Shown here: positions 42,201 through 49,916 of the stretch, piece by piece
Layout: every line of letters starts with the position of its first letter
Position numbering within the stretch: position 1 is the stretch's first letter
Translations under genes and position numbers: made by a program
Source: Methanobacteriota archaeon
GTDB lineage: Archaea > Thermoplasmatota > Poseidoniia > Poseidoniales > Thalassarchaeaceae
Direction of reading: 5' to 3'
DNA: 64,000 nt
NCBI GenBank assembly: GCA_002718995.2
Contig: PBGL02000008.1
Location: 1-64,000, forward strand
The notes under the pieces: model-generated
The model's database searches: none
What the model was told of the DNA's origin: nothing
Seen by the model: the letters and a program-made list of their open reading frames with translations, nothing else

Positions 42201-43001
42201 TGGCATCCTCCAGTCGCCCTCTGGCTCGAACATGTTCCTGCTAGCCCCGAACCTGAGGTAGGTGAGTGCCCGTAGGATAAGAGCGACGCCTAGTGATGCT
42301 ATCATCATCACCTGGGGGCTCGTGTTGGTCTTCCGGAATCCCTTGTAAACGAGTCTGTCGATAATAATGCCAGCTATGCCTGTGAGTACGAAGGCAGCCA
42401 CCAAGGTGAACAGGAGGACGGACCATGTCAGTACCCCGTCCTTGGTAGTAGAGAGGTTTGACATGGGGAAGAAGTAGTCAGTCCAAATCATGATCATGGA
42501 GAGGTACATTCCAATCATGAAGAGCTCGGATTGGGCGAAGTTCCCGTATCTCTGAACTTTGTAAGTAAGAGTCAGTCCTATCGCTATTGCTAGGTATGTG
42601 GAGGACCAAGTCAGGGTGCCTGTTGAAATTGAGACGAGGTCTAGGGTGAATGACGCGTCTTCGCCTAGGCCCTGCAGCAGGATATCTAGTGAGAAGAATG
42701 TGATAGCGACCATGAAGATGGGAGAAAGCAGTATTGCGACTGTCCTCGGAATCCCGCTGGGAATGTCATCGAAGAGGACCTTGACAACTACGAAGCCCGC
42801 TGCTATGGACTCGACCAGTTGCAGTAGCCAGACCATGTCATTGGGAAGCCCCCCTCCCAGTAACTTGTCCAGAATATTGAGGGCCCCCAGACCATTTAGA
42901 GTCCCCAGAAAGTTAGCATCGATGAACAGTAGGGCTGCGATAATCAGTCTGCGGGTCCCCCTAGGGAGCTCCGAGAACTGTTTACGGGCTTCGTGCAGCA
43001 T
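39243..43001 (-). CDS. Fused LivH-LivM permease of a branched-chain amino acid-type ABC transporter
   Basis: A 1252-residue membrane protein. Residues about 120-515 are LivH-like: LTYKVQRYGNFAQSELFMIG and the cytosolic coupling region GRRMRAVADNPELAASSGIN. Residues about 790-1240 are LivM-like: HTGYTGMVNFG, YPTARLRTDYFAIVTISLGE and GRVLKAIREDEEVAQHHGHD. Between them is a roughly 275-residue linker with a TM2-like pair (AAALAIMPTGIFGLHHWW), further membrane helices and a Ser/Lys-rich helical segment. LivH and LivM are normally separate genes; here the frame is continuous. It forms the translocation pore for the LivFG ATPases and the adjacent binding lipoprotein. Confidence 0.9.
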   Translation of the reverse strand: MLHEARKQFSELPRGTRRLIIAALLFIDANFLGTLNGLGALNILDKLLGGGLPNDMVWLLQLVESIAAGFVVVKVLFDDIPSGIPRTVAILLSPIFMVAITFFSLDILLQGLGEDASFTLDLVSISTGTLTWSSTYLAIAIGLTLTYKVQRYGNFAQSELFMIGMYLSMIMIWTDYFFPMSNLSTTKDGVLTWSVLLFTLVAAFVLTGIAGIIIDRLVYKGFRKTNTSPQVMMIASLGVALILRALTYLRFGASRNMFEPEGDWRMPNLRWEFPTTKLRFNLGERTLEDDRTYTHFNCEQTGVDEVTGEPILSRIVSDSSKPAIELYDTTTDCVTQATTNYAYYKGAVPVVIFSAVLLLLLLLNKTRLGRRMRAVADNPELAASSGINVERVHLTSAFLSAGLSGMGGAIFALTLRFNPETAFTLLLPSFAIIVLGTIGSVPGAIVGSLIVGFVRALSSPVLIGIGMPLGRSNYSALDGVMPYIFLVAILMIMPEGIGDAYEKWKIERLRKRKEDDSDKTQKIAAALAIMPTGIFGLHHWWSNRTHRMQSFSAAAIAVYVFHRLSDFVERNSFADGACADSCASNEFAETNLAVMTGRNDGTLLLEDSPLTESHLLDQMSPPSELSPFEAEQWVSDAVASMHESWLSMMNFEIGLVNFIVDLGDLIWPGAIIALWGYSIYEGIGILSDSDSKNKHVESSWNQIQSLQSSISETISTAKTGMLRKWSDFDRRHRTAVNSITEQLREISAIPREKASSIISSSSSNALTFITRGSPDQRSKLEKYGRESPIGSWIFFSILLTILLLFLLWLPIAETDDFRWKKTLQVSNVLVSLAIFILMAFSLNLHTGYTGMVNFGVIFFVGIGTITVGILTAPEELHGYGWGILPATMMGVALAAFLGWALAYPTARLRTDYFAIVTISLGEIVRVLLAGEPLLRVGAVGSAIGISAYPLPLENWWFCGSEEPGPDSQWVSPDACRDDISLIDTPANQVAELLNLGEPAPYLFILMVISLISVALVWKLLSNLLSSPWGRVLKAIREDEEVAQHHGHDILTHKAASLALGAAIAALAGAIWAWKLTGFEPTFMSPARSTFLVWAAFIIGGTSNNRGMVVGAFIIVLMEFVFNVLVAGQGSPDLPLHTTASRIDSLFEWLFTNQWEAAKVFAIVMAAGFVVRSERLLDIGASGAAIFSFGAIVLGERSIEESFFSGVVSADMLYVKLLLIGCLMLFSLKFNSKGLLPEVPVRPERPSGGVAGD

Positions 43002-43043
43002 GCTACTACACTGACCCGTCCATCATGCGAAATAATTGTTGGG

Positions 43044-43074
43044 GCAGTGCGGCGGGACTCGCCCGCCGCACTGC
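43044..43074 (-). terminator. 13-bp perfect hairpin between the binding-protein and permease genes
   Basis: GCAGTGCGGCGGG at 43044-43056 pairs perfectly with CCCGCCGCACTGC at 43062-43074 around a 5-base loop. It lies 15 bases after the stop of the binding-lipoprotein gene and before the permease ATG. It could stabilise the 3' end of the binding-protein mRNA or attenuate read-through, giving more binding protein than permease, as seen in many ABC operons. Confidence 0.6.
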
Positions 43075-43089
43075 TTTACGTTATCCAAT

Positions 43090-46000
43090 CTAAGCAGTTG
43101 TTATGCCGTTGACTGGGTCCCAGTTCCTTGCACAGTCGTACGAGACAGTGTCGGTAGTTGCATCGTGAGAGAACTCACCTATGCAGAAACCGGCTGCAGG
43201 TACGTCACCGTTGCCCAGGAAGCTGATTGCTCCGCTGGCTCCATTCCATCCCTGGCCAGTACCCATGACGGCCATGTTGGCGTCAAGTCCGGGTGTGGCT
43301 AGAGCGGTGAATGCCGCGAAAGCAACGATGGTCACAGCGTCGAAAGCCTCAGCGGTGTAGATACCGCCAGCGCAATCTGGGCTCTGGGCGCACAGTGCTG
43401 CGAAGACATATCCGACCTCGGACATGCCGCCTGCGGCTGCGGGCTTGGTAGCGATGATGCCATCGACAAGTGACTTGTCGGACATGTCTGCTGCAAGGCC
43501 CTCCTCTGCGATTCCATCAGCGCCGTAGATAGCTCCAGAGTAACCCTGGGAAGCCATCTCCTCGATGATAGCAGCGCCGTCGGACGCGTATGATACCATC
43601 ATGACTGATGTGCAACCTGCATCGATGATCGACTGCACGTTGCCGCTGTGGTCGGTTGTGTCCTCTGCGTAGCCAATCTGGGTGCAGATGTTGTCAGCTC
43701 CCATGTTTGCCACGAATGCATCGGCCAGTCCAGCGCCGTACGCGTTGGTCATGTGCAGAACAGCGACGTTGTCTTGCATGTCTGCGGCCATGACGTCAGC
43801 AACCACTGATCCCTGGAATGCGTCACTTGGGACGACTCGGAAGAATCCTGGGTATGCTGCTGCGTCGGACAGGGCTGGGCTCGTGCTCGCGTAGGATACC
43901 TGTGGTATTCCTGCTGCGGCTAGAACGGCGTTAGCGCCCATCGAGGCACCGGAGCAGGCTGCTCCGACTACGCCCCAGACGCCGGCGTCGACTAGTGCCT
44001 GGCCGGCTGTTCCGCCCATGGTACCATCGCAGCCAGAGTCAGCGTAGACTATCTCGAACTGCACTCCGTTGCTGTATCCGATCGTGTTGGCTAGGCCGAC
44101 AGCGATCTGGGATGCTGCAACGAAACCTGGTCCGTACACCGCGATTGGGCCGGTAGCGTCGTTCAGGAAGCCGATCTTTACAGTGGCTCCTGCCCATGCT
44201 ACTGCGGAGACGCCAGCAGTGGCGTCCCACATCCTGTCGCAGTTGAAGTACTCGCCGTAGGTTGGCACGTGGTGGAAGGTGCAGACATCGTAGCCTGACC
44301 CGCCAACGTCACCGTTGTCCAGGAAGGAGTGGGTTCCACTCTCTCCAGCGTAGCCGTCACCGACCATGTCGATGTGCATAGCCATGTTAGCTCCATCCTC
44401 GTGCATTGCAGCGTGACCGATCATCATTACCGCGTCGTATGCCTCTGCGGTGAAGATTCCAGTCGAGCAGACGTCGTCTGCTGCGCAAGCGTCAGTGAAA
44501 GCGGTTGAACCGCCAGCTGCGGCTGCTCGTGGTCGTGTGACCTCGATGCCGTTTGCTGCTGCAGGGTTGGTGTAGTCGTTCAGTGCGGCCTCTCCGGCCA
44601 TTCCGTCAGCGCTGAAGATTGGGATTGCTGCTCCCATGACTGCCATGGTCTCTACGATCATGGCTCCGTCGGAGGAGTACGATCCTAGGAACACGGAGTC
44701 GCAACCAGCGTCCATAACTGCCTGAACGGCAGCTGCGAAGTCGGTGGTTGTATCCTCGTATCCAGCCTGTAGGCAGACGTTGTCTGCGCCCAGGTTGGCT
44801 GCGACTGAATCTGCTAGACCTGCTCCGTACGCGTTGGTCATGTGCACGACTGCGGTGTTGGAAGCGCCGCTTCCTGCAATCATGTCAGCTGCTGCCTGGC
44901 CCTGTAGTGCGTCGCTTGGCACAATCCTGTAGAAGTGAGGGTATGCAGTTGCGTCGCTCAGAGATGGCGATGTGCTGGCGTAGGAAATCATTGGGATTCC
45001 TGCAGCCGATAGGATAGCGTTAGCACCCATCGAAGCACCAGAGCAAGCTGCTCCAGCCACTGCCGCAACTCCTGCGTCCGCTAGGGACTGTGCAGCTGCC
45101 TGTGCCATTGTACCGTCGCATCCCGAGTCAGCCTCGATGACCTCGAAGACGTAGTCGTCTCCCATTGCGTTCAGGTCATTCATTGCTGCTGTCCACGCGA
45201 AGGTGAACGGGGCTGCGAACTGGGATATAGGTCCAGATGCGTCATTTAGGAAACCTAGCTTGATGGTCACTGCTGGGTCGTCCACGACAGGAGCCTCGAA
45301 CATTGGGTTCTCGGTTCCCATGTAGTGAGCCGCGATCTCGTCCACTAGTGCGTGGGCGATGTCAGCGTCGAAACCGACTACGGATCCATCGTCAGCGTAG
45401 CTCTCGAATGGGGGGTAGAACGGGTCGGTGCACAGCCTGAGGCTGCCGGACTCCAGGACTGCTGTCAGGTCGCTGCCCTCGCTTGGCGATGGGTATGCGG
45501 TTGCCGTGTCAGCGGTCGTGTCGTCAGCCAGTGTGACTGCTCCGTCGAACCAGGCGCCGTAGATGGCGTCGTACTCTCCGGATGCAACCATGGCGCCTAT
45601 AGCGACGTTCAGTGCGTCCAGAAGCTGCCCGGAGGATTCGCGTGTTGCGAGTCCAAAGTTCTCGTCAGAGAAGGTGACCATCAGGTCGCCCTCCAGGGAG
45701 AGAACAGGGGCGTCTCCCATAGCGTAGTGCGCGTCACCGTTGTTAATAGCGGCGATTACCGAAGGGAAGTCGTCGAAAGCGCTGATCGTAGCCATACCTA
45801 GGTTCTCATTGGCGTATAGGTCCGAGGTGGTCCCGGACTGTACGGCAATTGTGGTACCTGCTGCGTTCAGGTCTGAGACATCCGATATAGCGTCTGCACC
45901 GTCTGCACCGATCACACCCTGGCTACTTGTGTAGTAGGCCCTGGTGAAGTCGACGACCTGGTCGCGCGCTTCTGTCTTCGTCATCGCCGAGATTATGGCA

Positions 46001-46197
46001 TCGCACATCTCGCCGGCATTCAGGTTGGGGATTATTGGATCCCAGCCGGACTCTACAAAGTCGGCACTAACGTCACTGGCCATGGTAATTGACCAGTCAT
46101 CTTCGGGTTCCTCATCATCCCCACCAAGGCATCCGGCGAAAGCTGCCGCCAGCATGCTCATGGTAAGCATCATTGCAATCATCTTGTTGTTCTTCAT
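43090..46197 (-). CDS. Composite substrate-binding lipoprotein: permuted SBP_bac_3-like domain plus two LivK-like domains
   Basis: About 1035 residues. A lipoprotein signal with lipobox FAGC (Cys23) is followed by three binding modules. Residues ~40-230 resemble SBP_bac_3 from its second strand to the end: SGWDPIIPNLNAGEMCDAI, MTKTEARDQVVDFTRAYY, then YDAIYGAWF. The canonical N-terminal segment of that fold (LRLCTDPFYPPFESY, then GSVVGFDADIAHAL) appears only afterwards, at ~250-288, suggesting circular permutation. Two Peripla_BP_6 (LivK) domains follow, starting at VTIKLGFLNDASGPI (~310) and TVKIGFLNDATGPIAVYGPG (~671); they look like tandem paralogues sharing ADSGCDGTM and ISYASTSP/VSYASTSP. 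It is the surface receptor of the adjacent LivHMGF importer. The start at ATG 46197 gives a clean signal peptide; 46224 adds nine residues. Confidence 0.85.
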   Translation of the reverse strand: MKNNKMIAMMLTMSMLAAAFAGCLGGDDEEPEDDWSITMASDVSADFVESGWDPIIPNLNAGEMCDAIISAMTKTEARDQVVDFTRAYYTSSQGVIGADGADAISDVSDLNAAGTTIAVQSGTTSDLYANENLGMATISAFDDFPSVIAAINNGDAHYAMGDAPVLSLEGDLMVTFSDENFGLATRESSGQLLDALNVAIGAMVASGEYDAIYGAWFDGAVTLADDTTADTATAYPSPSEGSDLTAVLESGSLRLCTDPFYPPFESYADDGSVVGFDADIAHALVDEIAAHYMGTENPMFEAPVVDDPAVTIKLGFLNDASGPISQFAAPFTFAWTAAMNDLNAMGDDYVFEVIEADSGCDGTMAQAAAQSLADAGVAAVAGAACSGASMGANAILSAAGIPMISYASTSPSLSDATAYPHFYRIVPSDALQGQAAADMIAGSGASNTAVVHMTNAYGAGLADSVAANLGADNVCLQAGYEDTTTDFAAAVQAVMDAGCDSVFLGSYSSDGAMIVETMAVMGAAIPIFSADGMAGEAALNDYTNPAAANGIEVTRPRAAAAGGSTAFTDACAADDVCSTGIFTAEAYDAVMMIGHAAMHEDGANMAMHIDMVGDGYAGESGTHSFLDNGDVGGSGYDVCTFHHVPTYGEYFNCDRMWDATAGVSAVAWAGATVKIGFLNDATGPIAVYGPGFVAASQIAVGLANTIGYSNGVQFEIVYADSGCDGTMGGTAGQALVDAGVWGVVGAACSGASMGANAVLAAAGIPQVSYASTSPALSDAAAYPGFFRVVPSDAFQGSVVADVMAADMQDNVAVLHMTNAYGAGLADAFVANMGADNICTQIGYAEDTTDHSGNVQSIIDAGCTSVMMVSYASDGAAIIEEMASQGYSGAIYGADGIAEEGLAADMSDKSLVDGIIATKPAAAGGMSEVGYVFAALCAQSPDCAGGIYTAEAFDAVTIVAFAAFTALATPGLDANMAVMGTGQGWNGASGAISFLGNGDVPAAGFCIGEFSHDATTDTVSYDCARNWDPVNGITTA

Positions 46198-46373
46198 TAG
46201 AAACTCACGTTCCAGTGCCCGCACGACGACGTATATATGTTATAGAGATTCTCGAAAAAAAGTCAAAAAAACGCGTTTTTTGAAGAAACGGCTCTTAATC
46301 TTATTTTTTTTATTCAAATATCTCAGGGCATGACAAGCGAGAGTATCATGAGCATTGTCGTATCCGGAGCGTC
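46198..46373. promoter_or_regulatory. Divergent promoter region between binding-protein and purM genes
   Basis: AT-rich spacer of 176 bases. For the lipoprotein gene (- strand) a strong TATA-like element ACATATATAC lies at about 46230-46241, 35-45 bases upstream of its ATG. A perfect 16-bp palindrome AAAAAACGCGTTTTTT sits at 46266-46281, within an A-tract and a later T-tract. For purM (+ strand) TTCAAATATC around 46313-46322 is a possible TATA box. The palindrome's location upstream of the transporter suggests an operator, but no factor is known. Confidence 0.5.
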
Positions 46374-47498
46374 ATGGACGATGGGCCAATGGACTATGCG
46401 TCGAGTGGCGTGGACATAGATTCAGAGTCAAAGGCGATATCGAGCCTGATTGGCGCCCTGTCTGCCTCGAGCAGGGAAAGTGGCGTCATAGGTGCTCCCG
46501 TGCCGCTACCAGGTGGATTTGGTGGTATTATCGAATTTGGCGACTCTAGGCTTGCTCTGGCGACTGACGGAGTTGGCTCCAAGCTGCAGATTGCTAACCA
46601 CCTTGGAAGGCTGGAGGGGGTGGGCATTGACTGTGTAGCAATGAACGTCAATGACCTCATATGCGTGGGTGCAGAGCCGATCGCCTTTGTTGACTACATC
46701 GCAGTTCCTGAAACCATTCCCTCTGTTCATGCAGCACTCGGCTCATCTCTATCTGAGGCCTGTTCCATCGCTCGAGTGACATTGGCAGGAGGGGAGACAG
46801 CTACCCTTCCAGGCATAGTGAAGGAGTTGGACATGTCAGGGACTGCTTTGGGGTGGTTTCCAGAGGGTGGCGAGATAACTGGTTCTAGATTGGCCTCGGG
46901 GGATGTGATTATTGGTCTGCCGAGCAGTGGAATCCACTCTAATGGTTACACTTTGGTAAGGGCTGTATTGGATAGGTCGGGCCTTACACTTGATTCTCCT
47001 GCTCCTTTCGATGTGATTCACCCGGGACGTGAGGTTAGGAGATTCCCGGAGGAGAATGGAGAGGTGAGCATTGGGGAGGTTCTTCTGAATCCGACTAGGA
47101 TTTACGTCGATCCGATTATTGATTTGATCAATCTTTGCAGATCTGGAGAGGGTCCATGTGATATTGAGGATATCAAGGCCATAGCGCATATTACAGGAGG
47201 GGGGCTATCGAACCTCCTACGCCTACACGAGTCACTGGGTTGGCATATCTCAAACCCCCTACCTGTTTCTCCAGAGTTTGAATGGATTTCCGAAGTGGGT
47301 GATGTGGAGATCAAGGAGATGCATAGAACGTTCAACATGGGGATGGGGATGGCAGTTGCCGTTTCTGAACCAGTTGGGAGTATCGTAAGTTCTTGGATTT
47401 CCAAGAGGCTTCCAGGAACACGAATAGTGGGAGAAATCAGGGATGAAGGACACAAAGTAACCCATGTGGACAGCAGGATTTCGTTTGATCACTACTGA
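46374..47498 (+). CDS. purM: Phosphoribosylformylglycinamidine cyclo-ligase (AIR synthetase)
   Basis: A 374-residue PurM. The N-terminal DYASSGVDIDSESKAI matches the YxxAGVDI motif. LALATDGVGSKLQIA is the ATP-binding/PurM signature, followed by NVNDLICVGAEPIAFVDY, GGETATLPG, SSGIHSNGYTLVR and the C-terminal AHITGGGLSNLLR. It converts FGAM plus ATP to AIR in purine biosynthesis. Full length. The ATG at 46374 is used; ATG 46389 (MDYASSG) is the alternative. No other pur genes lie nearby. Confidence 0.95.
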   Translation: MDDGPMDYASSGVDIDSESKAISSLIGALSASSRESGVIGAPVPLPGGFGGIIEFGDSRLALATDGVGSKLQIANHLGRLEGVGIDCVAMNVNDLICVGAEPIAFVDYIAVPETIPSVHAALGSSLSEACSIARVTLAGGETATLPGIVKELDMSGTALGWFPEGGEITGSRLASGDVIIGLPSSGIHSNGYTLVRAVLDRSGLTLDSPAPFDVIHPGREVRRFPEENGEVSIGEVLLNPTRIYVDPIIDLINLCRSGEGPCDIEDIKAIAHITGGGLSNLLRLHESLGWHISNPLPVSPEFEWISEVGDVEIKEMHRTFNMGMGMAVAVSEPVGSIVSSWISKRLPGTRIVGEIRDEGHKVTHVDSRISFDHY

Positions 47499-47544
47499 TT
47501 TTCACTGACGTCAATACCTTGAGTCATGAGGGTGTCGCGGTGAC

Positions 47545-48873
47545 GTGGTGTCGGACGAGCCAGTGGGCTGGCCTGGGGTTGTCCATAGAGAAGGGCGTAC
47601 CGTCATGAGGGTGGCTGAGAGGCCCGTAGAGGGGAGTCGTGGTCCCGCAGCCAAGGGAGGGGGGACGTTTCTCAACCCGGCTATGTCCGGCAGCAGGACC
47701 CGTAGTGTCCTCCTACTACAACATGCGATAGAAAGTGGGATGCTAGGGGATGGGGCGATATACGCACTGGATGGCCTCGCGGCAACAGGGGTTCGTGCTA
47801 GAAGGTGGATTAACGAGCTGCCACAAGAAAGTGCAGACAGACTGGATGTTGTAATGGGTGATCTCGATGAAGAGTCGCTTTCTTGGGCGATGAATAATCA
47901 TCTAGATTTCCCTCCCTCCCATGGCAGGGGTAAGTTGCGGGCCGTGAAAGGGGATTTGCGGGCAATGGTCCTCAACCACGGTAGGCATTGGGTAGATATC
48001 GATCCTTACGGTTCGCCAGTTCCATTCTTGGACACAGCAGTTCAATCATTAGCCAGGGGAGGCGTTATTGAAGTCAGTGCAACGGACACAGCAGCTCTGA
48101 CTGGCTCCTCCAAGGACCCACTGCTTAGAAGGTACGGTGCCAGGGTCAGGACCGATGGTCTGGCTCACGACTCAGCGTTGAGAGTCCTGCTAGCAACCCT
48201 TGCCAGAACTGCTGCAAAGCATGACAGGGCCATAGTCCCGCTGATTTCCATCTGGGACTCGCATCACCTGCGTGTTTCGGCTCGTACGATTAAGAAAAAG
48301 GGAGCGGCTAGTGAGGTGGAGGACAATCTTGGGTGGAGAGTTAATTCCCCTAGCGTCGATGAGGTGTCCTCCTCAATCCGGTCTGGCTTGCATCCAGAAA
48401 CATCCCTTGAGAAATTGCCGATGGACTGCATGCTACCACTTTCACACCCAGTCATGAGGGGCGATAGTAGAGTTTCCGGGCCGCTGTGGATTAGTAGCAT
48501 GGGAGATCAAGGGGCCATGGCATCGATGACTGAAGAAAGGGCTCTGGCAATGTGCACCGATTCCTACGGAGAGGGGGACGTTGCTGGCTGGTCAGAGGCA
48601 GATTTCGAAAGAGAGTCCAGGAGAGTATCTAGAAGTGTCAAAAACATCCATGAGGAGTCAGGGGTTATTGACTCGCCCCATCACATCATAGTGGACGATC
48701 TTTCCAGTTGGCTCGAGATTCAGGGGCCTCCGAGCCCGAGGTCCTTGGTTGAGTGCTTGAAAGAGAGGGGTTTCAGGGCGGGGCTCACTCACTATGGGAA
48801 ACCATCCATCAGAACCGATGCGCCTTGGGACGAGATCTTGGAAGCGACGATGTCACTTCAGCCGCCAATGTAG
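47545..48873 (+). CDS. trm1: tRNA (guanine(26)-N(2))-dimethyltransferase Trm1
   Basis: A 442-residue SAM-dependent RNA methyltransferase. FLNPAMSGSRTRSVLLL is the Trm1 N-terminal motif; SAM-fold strands follow (YALDGLAATGVRARRW, VVMGDLDEESL). The catalytic motif is DIDPYGSPVPFLDTA. The C-terminal domain has SHPVMRGDSRVSGPLWIS and a winged-helix-like tail. It dimethylates G26 in tRNA. The GTG start at 47545 is the only good start upstream of the homology. Its end overlaps the convergent moaA gene by 16 bases. Confidence 0.93.
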   Translation: MVSDEPVGWPGVVHREGRTVMRVAERPVEGSRGPAAKGGGTFLNPAMSGSRTRSVLLLQHAIESGMLGDGAIYALDGLAATGVRARRWINELPQESADRLDVVMGDLDEESLSWAMNNHLDFPPSHGRGKLRAVKGDLRAMVLNHGRHWVDIDPYGSPVPFLDTAVQSLARGGVIEVSATDTAALTGSSKDPLLRRYGARVRTDGLAHDSALRVLLATLARTAAKHDRAIVPLISIWDSHHLRVSARTIKKKGAASEVEDNLGWRVNSPSVDEVSSSIRSGLHPETSLEKLPMDCMLPLSHPVMRGDSRVSGPLWISSMGDQGAMASMTEERALAMCTDSYGEGDVAGWSEADFERESRRVSRSVKNIHEESGVIDSPHHIIVDDLSSWLEIQGPPSPRSLVECLKERGFRAGLTHYGKPSIRTDAPWDEILEATMSLQPPM

Positions 48874-49898
48874 GACATCTCCACCCTCTCCCTGCTCGCT
48901 GTTTCTTCGGATCTAATCTCGGAGTATCTATCCTGCCTGCTCTCCCATTGCTGCCTGATCAGGGTCTCAATTTCGGTATCTGTATATCCGTCCCTCATAG
49001 GAGATAGCAGATCAATACCACGATTTGCGAATAGGCATGTGAATAGCTTTCCATCGGCAGAAACCCTAGCTCTCGTACAGTGCCCACAGAATGGTTCTGT
49101 CACGCTTGTGATTATTCCTACCTCGTTACCTTCTGGCAGAATGTACCTCTTCGCAACATCGCTATCCTTCGGGGATTCAATAAATTCAAGACTTCCAATT
49201 TTTTTCCTAATCTCATCCGCTGTAACGACCTCTTCTAGGCTCCATCCGTTCGTATTGCCTACATCCATGTACTCAATGAATCGAACTGCGATGTCCCTAT
49301 CTGAGAATCGTTCGATGAGTTGGACTATCTCTTCCTCGTTGGATCCCTTTCTTACTACTGTGTTAATCTTGATTGGGCCCAATCCGACAGATTCTGCGGC
49401 CTCTATTCCTGCCAGAACTGAGGCGACGGTGTGACCGGAATCGGTGATTGCCGCAAAGGTCTCCTCATCGATCGCGTCAAGGCTCACAGTAACTCGATCT
49501 AGTCCTGCAGCGGAAAGGGCTGGTGCATACCTAGGCAAGAGAACCCCGTTAGTCGTCATAGCAATCTCGACCCCCCTCATAGATAACATAGATACTAGCT
49601 CGTGTAGATTTCTACGAAGTAGTGGTTCACCGCCCGTTAGGCGTATTTTCTCCACTCCAAGCGACGCAAAAATACCAACCAATCTGTCAATCTCCTCGAA
49701 TGTCATTATGTTAGATCGTTCCATGAAAGGAAAGTCGTTTCCGAATATCTCCCTTGGCATACAATAGCGGCAGCGGAAGTTACACCTGTCTGTGACAGAT
49801 ATTCTCAAATCTCGAAGGGGCCTTCCTAGTTTGTCTGTTACTCCGAGTCCCGCCACGTACCTTGGAAGGGGAGGGAGGTGATAGTGGTACCCGAGCAA
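48858..49898 (-). CDS. moaA: GTP 3',8-cyclase MoaA (molybdopterin biosynthesis)
   Basis: A 346-residue radical SAM enzyme. The N-terminal SAM cluster is TDRCNFRCRYCMP (CX3CX2C), then RLTGGEPLLRRNL, TTNGVLL, VSLDAIDEETF. The GTP-binding C-terminal cluster is CGHCTRARVSADGKLFTCLF (CX2CX13C). It ends in the conserved Gly-Gly (SYIGG). It makes the first committed intermediate of molybdenum/tungsten cofactor synthesis. ATG 49898 gives MLGYHYH before the canonical VTDKLGRPLRDLRIS; the true N-terminus may be shorter. Confidence 0.95.
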   Translation of the reverse strand: MLGYHYHLPPLPRYVAGLGVTDKLGRPLRDLRISVTDRCNFRCRYCMPREIFGNDFPFMERSNIMTFEEIDRLVGIFASLGVEKIRLTGGEPLLRRNLHELVSMLSMRGVEIAMTTNGVLLPRYAPALSAAGLDRVTVSLDAIDEETFAAITDSGHTVASVLAGIEAAESVGLGPIKINTVVRKGSNEEEIVQLIERFSDRDIAVRFIEYMDVGNTNGWSLEEVVTADEIRKKIGSLEFIESPKDSDVAKRYILPEGNEVGIITSVTEPFCGHCTRARVSADGKLFTCLFANRGIDLLSPMRDGYTDTEIETLIRQQWESRQDRYSEIRSEETASRERVEMSYIGG

Positions 49899-49916
49899 GC
49901 CTTGAAGAACGACGGG

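Noticed and set aside
45352-45801. Plus-strand reading frame of 149 codons inside the binding-lipoprotein gene
   Set aside because: It lies wholly inside the well-supported lipoprotein gene on the opposite strand and shows no family features.
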